Positions 8,094 through 12,049 of a DNA stretch of 12,049 nucleotides are shown piece after piece (within the stretch, counting starts at the first letter, position 1; every line of letters begins with the position of its first letter). The notes under the pieces were generated by a model that saw only the letters and a program-made list of their open reading frames with translations, did not search any database and was not told the origin of the DNA. The stretch spans positions 1-12,049 of the forward strand of contig CAIVZW010000667.1 of the NCBI GenBank assembly GCA_903910495.1, given 5' to 3'. This DNA is from an uncultured beta proteobacterium. GTDB lineage: Bacteria > Pseudomonadota > Gammaproteobacteria > Burkholderiales > Rhodocyclaceae. Position numbers and translations under genes: made by a program.

Positions 8094-8952
8094 GCCGCAT
8101 CACCTCGTCCCGGAAAGCGCAGTACCAGGCATGCATCTGCCGCGTTACCGGGCCGGGCTTGCCGGCCAGCGTGCCGTGGCCGACCGGCTGGCCGTCCAGG
8201 GTCGTGATGGCCAGCACTTCCTTGTTCGACGAGGTCATCCACAGTTCGTCGGCCGAGTGCAGCTCGGCTTCGGAAACCGGGCGCACGGCATGCGCGGCGC
8301 CATTTTTTGCCGCGAGTTCGAGAACCACGTCGTAGGTGATGCCGGGCAGCATGCGCTGATCCTTCGGCGGCGCCAGGATGCAGCCATCGCTGACGACAAA
8401 AATGTTCGACGCCGAACCTTCGGTCAGGAAACCGTCGCGCAGCATGATGGTTTCAGTGCAGCCGGCGTCGACGGCGAGTTGGCGTGTCAGCACGTTGGCC
8501 AGCAGGGAGATGGTCTTGAGGTCACATCGTCCCCAGCGGATGTCTTTTGCCGTAATGGCGGAAATACCACTCGCGCGCTGCTCCGCCGTGGGGCTGACCA
8601 GGGGCGCCGTGAACAAGAATACCGTCGGCGCAACACCGCTCGGGAAAGGCGCGTCGCGCTTGATGTCGGCACCGCGGGTGACCTGGATGTACAGCGTCTG
8701 GTCCTCGAATTCCGCCGCCGCAATGATGCGCAGGATGATCGCCCGCCATTGCTCGAGCGAGTGCGGGTTAGCCAAGCGGATGCCGTCGAGCGAGGCCTGC
8801 AGGCGGCGCAGGTGCTCATCGATGCGGAACGGGTAGCGCGAATAGACCGGGAGGATTTCGTAAGCGCCGTCGGCGAACAGAAATCCGCGATCAAGCGGTG
8901 AAATCCGGGCTTCGGAGAGCGGCAGAAACTGGCCGTTGAGATAAGCGGTCAC
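8080..8952 (-). CDS. dat: D-amino-acid aminotransferase-like, class IV PLP enzyme
   Basis: This is a fold-type IV PLP-dependent aminotransferase, most like D-alanine aminotransferases, which exchange amino groups between D-alanine and 2-oxoglutarate and so can supply D-glutamate for peptidoglycan. The 290 residues show SPLDRGFLFADGAYE (19-32, with Tyr31), the PLP lysine K146 in GRCDLKTISLLANVL, and E178 in LTEGSASNIF. All are in the places known from the Bacillus enzyme. The loop after VTRG (91-94), however, reads ADIKRDAPFP where family members usually have an Arg-X-His pair that binds the substrate carboxylate; the histidine is replaced by alanine. It starts with GTG at 8952, 11 nt after the dacA stop, with only a weak GGGA site. 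Its place after dacA supports a D-alanine role; a branched-chain or aminodeoxychorismate-type activity is less likely. Confidence 0.88.
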   Translation of the reverse strand: MTAYLNGQFLPLSEARISPLDRGFLFADGAYEILPVYSRYPFRIDEHLRRLQASLDGIRLANPHSLEQWRAIILRIIAAAEFEDQTLYIQVTRGADIKRDAPFPSGVAPTVFLFTAPLVSPTAEQRASGISAITAKDIRWGRCDLKTISLLANVLTRQLAVDAGCTETIMLRDGFLTEGSASNIFVVSDGCILAPPKDQRMLPGITYDVVLELAAKNGAAHAVRPVSEAELHSADELWMTSSNKEVLAITTLDGQPVGHGTLAGKPGPVTRQMHAWYCAFRDEVMRHAEP

Positions 8953-8963
8953 GACACGTCCCG

Positions 8964-10097
8964 TCAGTTGAACCAGAGACGAACCGAATCGATCATTCGA
9001 CCGAAGATGCCGGCCACCGGGACGCCTTCAATGGCAAGCACGGGGTAATCGCCAAACGGCTTGCCGTCGATGCTGACTTTCATCGTGGCCACCACCTGCC
9101 CCGGCGTCACCGGAGCGACCAGCGGCTGCTGCGAGAGCATTTCAACTTTCAGTCGCGGCGCATAGCCCTTGGGCACGGCGAGGATGAAGTCATTGCTGAA
9201 GCCGGCTTTGACCAGGCTCTCCGAGCCCTTCCAGACCTTCAGGCTGGAAACGGTCTGATTTTTCGCGTAGAGCTGCACGGCATCGTAGAACTGGAAGCCG
9301 AAATTGAGCAGCTTCAGCGACTCCTGCGCACGCACGCTATCGGAAGCGGCCCCCAGGACAATCGACAGCAAACGGCGCGGCCCGCGTCTGGCCGAGGAGA
9401 TCAGGCAGTAGCCGGCGCCATCGGTATGCCCCGTCTTCACTCCATCGACCGTCGGGTCAAGCCACAGCAGGCGGTTGCGATTGGGCTGGGTGATATTGTT
9501 GTAGCGGAATTCCCTGAGCGAATAGTACTTCGTATACTCCTCGGGGAAATCGCGAATCAGGGCACCGGTCAGCCGGGCCAGATCACGCGCCGTGGTGTAG
9601 TGCTGCGCATCGGGCATGCCGGTCGAGTTGCGGAAACTGGTCGCCGTCATGCCGAGGCGCTGCGCCTCGCGCCCCATCATCTGCGCGAAATTTTCCTCGC
9701 TGCCGGCGATGGCTTCGGACAGCGCGACGCAGGCATCGTTACCCGACTGCACGATCATGCCCTTGATCAGGTCTTCGACCCTGACCTGGGTATTGACCTG
9801 GATGAACATGCGCGAGCCCTGCGTTTTCCAGGCTTTCTCCGAAACGGGCACCAACTGGTCGATCTTGATCGTGCCTTGCCTGAGCGCCGAAAAAGTGAGA
9901 TAGGCCGTCATCAGCTTGGTCAGCGAAGCCGGCTCAAGCCGCTCGTCAGGGGCCTGCGATGCGAGTTCCTGCCCGGAAGCGGATTCGATCAGCATCCAGG
10001 ACTTGGCGGCCAGTGCCGGCGGGGTGGGCATCTGCTGGGCCAGGGCCAGCAGCGGGAGAAGAAGCAAAGCAAGGAATAGCGATTGAAACTTGCGCAT
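8964..10097 (-). CDS. dacA: Serine D-alanyl-D-alanine carboxypeptidase (PBP5/6 type)
   Basis: This periplasmic enzyme trims the terminal D-alanine from peptidoglycan pentapeptides and binds penicillin. All three active-site motifs are present: SLTK (S58-K61), SGN (118-120) and KTG (221-223, in DGVKTGHTDGAGYC). Residues 1-20 form a signal peptide ending ALA-QQ. A PBP5 C-terminal beta domain follows from about 275. The chain ends in a likely amphipathic membrane anchor (AGIFGRMIDSVRLWFN). The 377 residues match family length. The ATG at 10097 is chosen because it begins the signal peptide; the frame is open 100 codons further upstream, but that part overlaps the next gene and has no family match. 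No strong ribosome site is visible. It heads the dacA-dat-ybeD-lipB-lipA unit. Confidence 0.96.
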   Translation of the reverse strand: MRKFQSLFLALLLLPLLALAQQMPTPPALAAKSWMLIESASGQELASQAPDERLEPASLTKLMTAYLTFSALRQGTIKIDQLVPVSEKAWKTQGSRMFIQVNTQVRVEDLIKGMIVQSGNDACVALSEAIAGSEENFAQMMGREAQRLGMTATSFRNSTGMPDAQHYTTARDLARLTGALIRDFPEEYTKYYSLREFRYNNITQPNRNRLLWLDPTVDGVKTGHTDGAGYCLISSARRGPRRLLSIVLGAASDSVRAQESLKLLNFGFQFYDAVQLYAKNQTVSSLKVWKGSESLVKAGFSNDFILAVPKGYAPRLKVEMLSQQPLVAPVTPGQVVATMKVSIDGKPFGDYPVLAIEGVPVAGIFGRMIDSVRLWFN

Positions 10098-10134
10098 GGG
10101 GAACCGTGTATCCGTGTATTCGTGAGAAAGAACG

Positions 10135-10143
10135 ATTATAACA
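10135..10143 (-). promoter_or_regulatory. Extended -10 promoter for the dacA-lipA unit
   Basis: On the minus strand the sequence TGTTATAAT is a perfect extended -10 element (TGN followed by TATAAT). Transcription would start near 10128, leaving a leader of about 30 nt before the dacA ATG. No good -35 box lies 17 nt upstream, as is common for extended -10 promoters. The site lies in the gap between the reductase stop and dacA, so it would let the five-gene unit be transcribed independently. Confidence 0.55.
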
Positions 10144-10233
10144 AGCGCTCCTCTCGCCTCTCCCTGAATTCCTTTAGTGATTTTGTAACGGCCGGCGCCA
10201 GAGAACCATTGATCCGGCGCGATAAAAAGTCGA

Positions 10234-11544
10234 TCAGCGAAACTCGAAGATTTCGCGATGGAATCGGCCGGGCAATAGCCCGTGGTCCTGCTGCAAGGTC
10301 CTCTGCAGCATCCTGGCCCATCCGGGCGGCCCGCAGAACCAGACGCCACGCGCCTTGCGCACGAACTTTCCAATTTCGCCGGAATCGATTTGTCCATCCG
10401 TGTCGTCTATCCGCAGGTGCAGTTCAACGCCGGCACGCCGGCAGAGGTCTTGCAGTCCCACGGGGAAGCTGGCATCTGCAACACGCTTCACGCTGTAGAA
10501 GAAATGCACTTCCCCCTGTGCGCCACCAGCGGCTGCAAGCCATTCCAGCCGCGCCAGAAAGGGGGCGACGCCGATACCACCGGCGACCCATACCTGTTCT
10601 TCGGCAACGTCGCCAAAGTCGAAGCGGCCATAAGGGCCTTCGACCGTAAGCGCATCACCGACCTTTACGCGTCGGGCCAGAGTGCGCGTGTAGTCGCCCA
10701 GCGGCTTGATGGCGAAACGCAAGGGGGCGCCGGGTTTCCAGTCCGACGCGATGGTGAACGGATGCGGCCCCTCCTGGCGGTCAAGCGTCAATAAGGCGAA
10801 TTGTCCTGCCTGGTGTCCAGGCCAGTCGGAGCCCGGGCTGACGTGCAGATCAAGCACGCCCGCCGCGGTCACCGTGACGCCAGAAACCCGGCCGGCATGC
10901 CTGCGGCTACGCCCGACCATTCCGGCCAAAGACTGGACGGCGATCACGCTGCCGGCCAAGGCAATGGCGATGACCATCAACCCGAATGGGGTGGTCGCCA
11001 TTCCATCGCGCAGCATGATGACACTATGAAATGCACCGATCAGGAAGGCAATCGGGAAGCCTTTGTGCAGCTTGCGGAACCAGCCGTACGGTACAGAACG
11101 CAGGAGGGCGACAATGCCCAGAATGATCATGATCCAGGCCGACCACTCGCCCATTTCCTTCGCCAGTCCGACCAGCGATTCACCCCCCGGGCCATGCGGG
11201 CGGTGGTTGCGCACGACTTTCTCTACCCAGCCCCAGGCCATCAGGGTACGTGGCGAGAGAATCAGCAGCCAGTGCGTAATTACCAGCACTACCGCGCCGA
11301 TTCCTGCCCACTTATGGATCCTGAACAACTTGTCCAGGCCACCCAGCCAGCGTTCCAGCCACACCGGGCGAAGCGCCAGCACCATGCAAAAGCCCATCCA
11401 TCCGATGGCCAGCGCACCGGTCAGCAAGGTCAGCGCCTTGCGCATGGTCAGAAAGGGAGCGGAGAAGCTCAGGATTTCCATGGGCTGCAATGCCGCCCAA
11501 AGCACAACGATGAGAAGAGAGAGCGGCAGAGCAATACGTTTCAC
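10234..11544 (-). CDS. Ferric-reductase-type transmembrane flavocytochrome
   Basis: The 436-residue protein joins a six-helix ferric-reductase-like heme domain to a cytoplasmic FAD/NAD(P)H oxidoreductase domain, so it should carry electrons from NAD(P)H through FAD and heme across the inner membrane. Candidate heme-ligand histidines are H77 (FRIHKW), H91 (ITHW), H160 (RKLHKG) and H173 (AFHS). The flavin motif HPFTIAS is at 261-267. Nucleotide-binding motifs GGIGVAPF (322-329) and WFCGPPGW (402-409) follow, and the chain ends EIFEFR. The GTG start at 11544 is supported by AAGGA at 11551-11555, 6 nt upstream. The acceptor could be ferric or cupric ions, a periplasmic partner or oxygen; the sequence does not decide this. 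It follows a CpxP/Spy-like gene on the same strand, which hints at metal or envelope stress. Confidence 0.93.
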   Translation of the reverse strand: MKRIALPLSLLIVVLWAALQPMEILSFSAPFLTMRKALTLLTGALAIGWMGFCMVLALRPVWLERWLGGLDKLFRIHKWAGIGAVVLVITHWLLILSPRTLMAWGWVEKVVRNHRPHGPGGESLVGLAKEMGEWSAWIMIILGIVALLRSVPYGWFRKLHKGFPIAFLIGAFHSVIMLRDGMATTPFGLMVIAIALAGSVIAVQSLAGMVGRSRRHAGRVSGVTVTAAGVLDLHVSPGSDWPGHQAGQFALLTLDRQEGPHPFTIASDWKPGAPLRFAIKPLGDYTRTLARRVKVGDALTVEGPYGRFDFGDVAEEQVWVAGGIGVAPFLARLEWLAAAGGAQGEVHFFYSVKRVADASFPVGLQDLCRRAGVELHLRIDDTDGQIDSGEIGKFVRKARGVWFCGPPGWARMLQRTLQQDHGLLPGRFHREIFEFR

Positions 11545-11550
11545 GATTAT

Positions 11551-11555
11551 TCCTT
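11551..11555 (-). promoter_or_regulatory. Ribosome binding site of the ferric-reductase-type gene
   Basis: AAGGA on the minus strand is placed 6 nt before the GTG at 11544. It supports that GTG as the true start, ahead of internal ATG codons, and keeps the first transmembrane helix complete. Confidence 0.7.
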
Positions 11556-11565
11556 GGAATACATG

Positions 11566-11600
11566 GGGCCGACCGCCTTACACATCCCTTTGATCGGCCC
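11566..11600 (-). other. Stem-loop between the CpxP-like and reductase genes
   Basis: GGGCCGATC (11600-11592) can pair with GGTCGGCCC (11574-11566) in the minus-strand transcript, giving nine base pairs with one G-U wobble and a 17-nt loop. It lies 22 nt after the CpxP-like stop and ends 10 nt before the reductase ribosome site. There is no run of uridines after it, so it is not a standard terminator. It may protect or process the upstream mRNA, or reduce read-through into the reductase gene. Confidence 0.45.
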
Positions 11601-11621
11601 TGTAGTGGAGACACTTTGCTA

Positions 11622-12049
11622 TCAGCGTTTGTGTCCATGACCCATCGGCCCGCGGCCCATCAGCTCGTTCTGTTGCAGCCTGGTGCGCTGCTCCAGTGTG
11701 AGTATCTTGTAGAGCTTGTTGCCCTGCTCGGCGTGGAGTTTTGCCATTTCGCTCTGCGCGGCGCCTATTCTGGCGATGATTTCTGCAGCGGCAGCGGGCG
11801 TGTAGGCCTCCGACATGACCAGCTTGTGCATCGCATCGTGCTGATCACGCATGGCCTGGCCCTTGTCAGCGAAAAGTTTTCGTTGCTCGTCGCGCAGTGC
11901 GCTCAACTGGCTGACTTGTGCTGCACTCAGGTCGATTCCGCGCAGATCAGGCATGCCCTGTCGCTGGTGCATCTCGACCCCCGGGCGCTCATGTCTGCTG
12001 CATCCGCCCCGGTCATTGCCCTGGCCGATGGCGAAAGCGCTCATGGGCA
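11622..12049 (-). CDS. CpxP/Spy-like periplasmic LTXXQ-family protein, 5' end cut by window edge
   Basis: This small periplasmic protein resembles CpxP, Spy and other metal-sensing or chaperone proteins of the LTXXQ family. The helical body carries two copies of the motif, LSAAQ (in RGIDLSAAQVSQL) and LTLEQ (in KILTLEQRTRLQQ). Between them are charged, Ala/Gln-rich helices, and the tail is rich in Gly, Met and His (MGRGPMGHGHKR), which could bind metal. An ATG at 12044 is not likely to be the real start: with the preceding proline codon it reads PMSAFA-IGQG, the cleavage end of a signal peptide, so the start lies past the window edge. The visible part is about 141 codons. A reductase gene follows after 77 nt. 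Family membership is inferred from motif and composition; the metal and the function are unknown. Confidence 0.8.
   Translation of the reverse strand, partial: PMSAFAIGQGNDRGGCSRHERPGVEMHQRQGMPDLRGIDLSAAQVSQLSALRDEQRKLFADKGQAMRDQHDAMHKLVMSEAYTPAAAAEIIARIGAAQSEMAKLHAEQGNKLYKILTLEQRTRLQQNELMGRGPMGHGHKR

Noticed and set aside
10190..10225. GC-rich palindromic sequence after the reductase stop as a terminator.
   Set aside because: Only a five-pair stem can be drawn, and no run of thymines follows it on the coding strand.
10098..10397. N-terminal extension of dacA by 100 codons.
   Set aside because: It would overlap the reductase gene, and the signal peptide begins exactly at the ATG at 10097.

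Overview
The window reads as ordinary chromosomal DNA of a GC-rich betaproteobacterium, possibly in the Rhodocyclaceae/Azonexaceae range. The basis is the GC-rich coding bias, the form of the GlnRS protein, the dacA-dat-ybeD-lipB-lipA gene order, and interspersed repeats of the 'VIPAKAGIQ' type. This placement is an inference, since no rRNA or other marker is present. Twelve protein genes, one transporter gene remnant, one repeat pair and several regulatory sites can be supported. No tRNA, CRISPR array, insertion sequence or phage gene was seen.

Region 1 (about 1-3143, minus strand) is a tripartite efflux operon. A TetR-family regulator comes first, overlapping by 4 bp a NodT-type outer-membrane lipoprotein gene. 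A periplasmic adaptor gene follows and runs off the left edge; the RND pump gene is expected beyond it. A near-consensus sigma70 promoter precedes the regulator. A pair of inverted REP-like repeats sits between the outer-membrane and adaptor genes.

Region 2 (3274-5888, plus strand) is a two-gene unit, glnS and pyrF, joined by an ATGA overlap. Directly after pyrF (5889-6159) lies the broken 3' end of an EamA/DMT-type membrane transporter gene, which has no intact start and carries an in-frame stop codon.

Region 3 (6195-10097, minus strand) is a compact five-gene unit: dacA, a D-amino-acid aminotransferase-like gene, ybeD (DUF493), lipB and lipA. The ends of neighbouring genes overlap or lie at most 13 nt apart. 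It links D-alanine and peptidoglycan metabolism at the cell envelope to lipoate attachment: LipB transfers octanoyl groups and LipA inserts the sulfurs. An extended -10 promoter lies upstream of dacA.

Region 4 (10234-12049, minus strand) holds a CpxP/Spy-like periplasmic protein, cut by the right edge, followed by a six-helix ferric-reductase-type flavocytochrome. The 77-nt gap between them contains a strong stem-loop.

I did not find a convincing novel system here. The points most worth a second look are the decayed transporter, an altered substrate-binding motif in the aminotransferase, an N-terminal insertion in GlnRS, the repeat pair inside the efflux operon, and the stem-loop between the CpxP-like and reductase genes.
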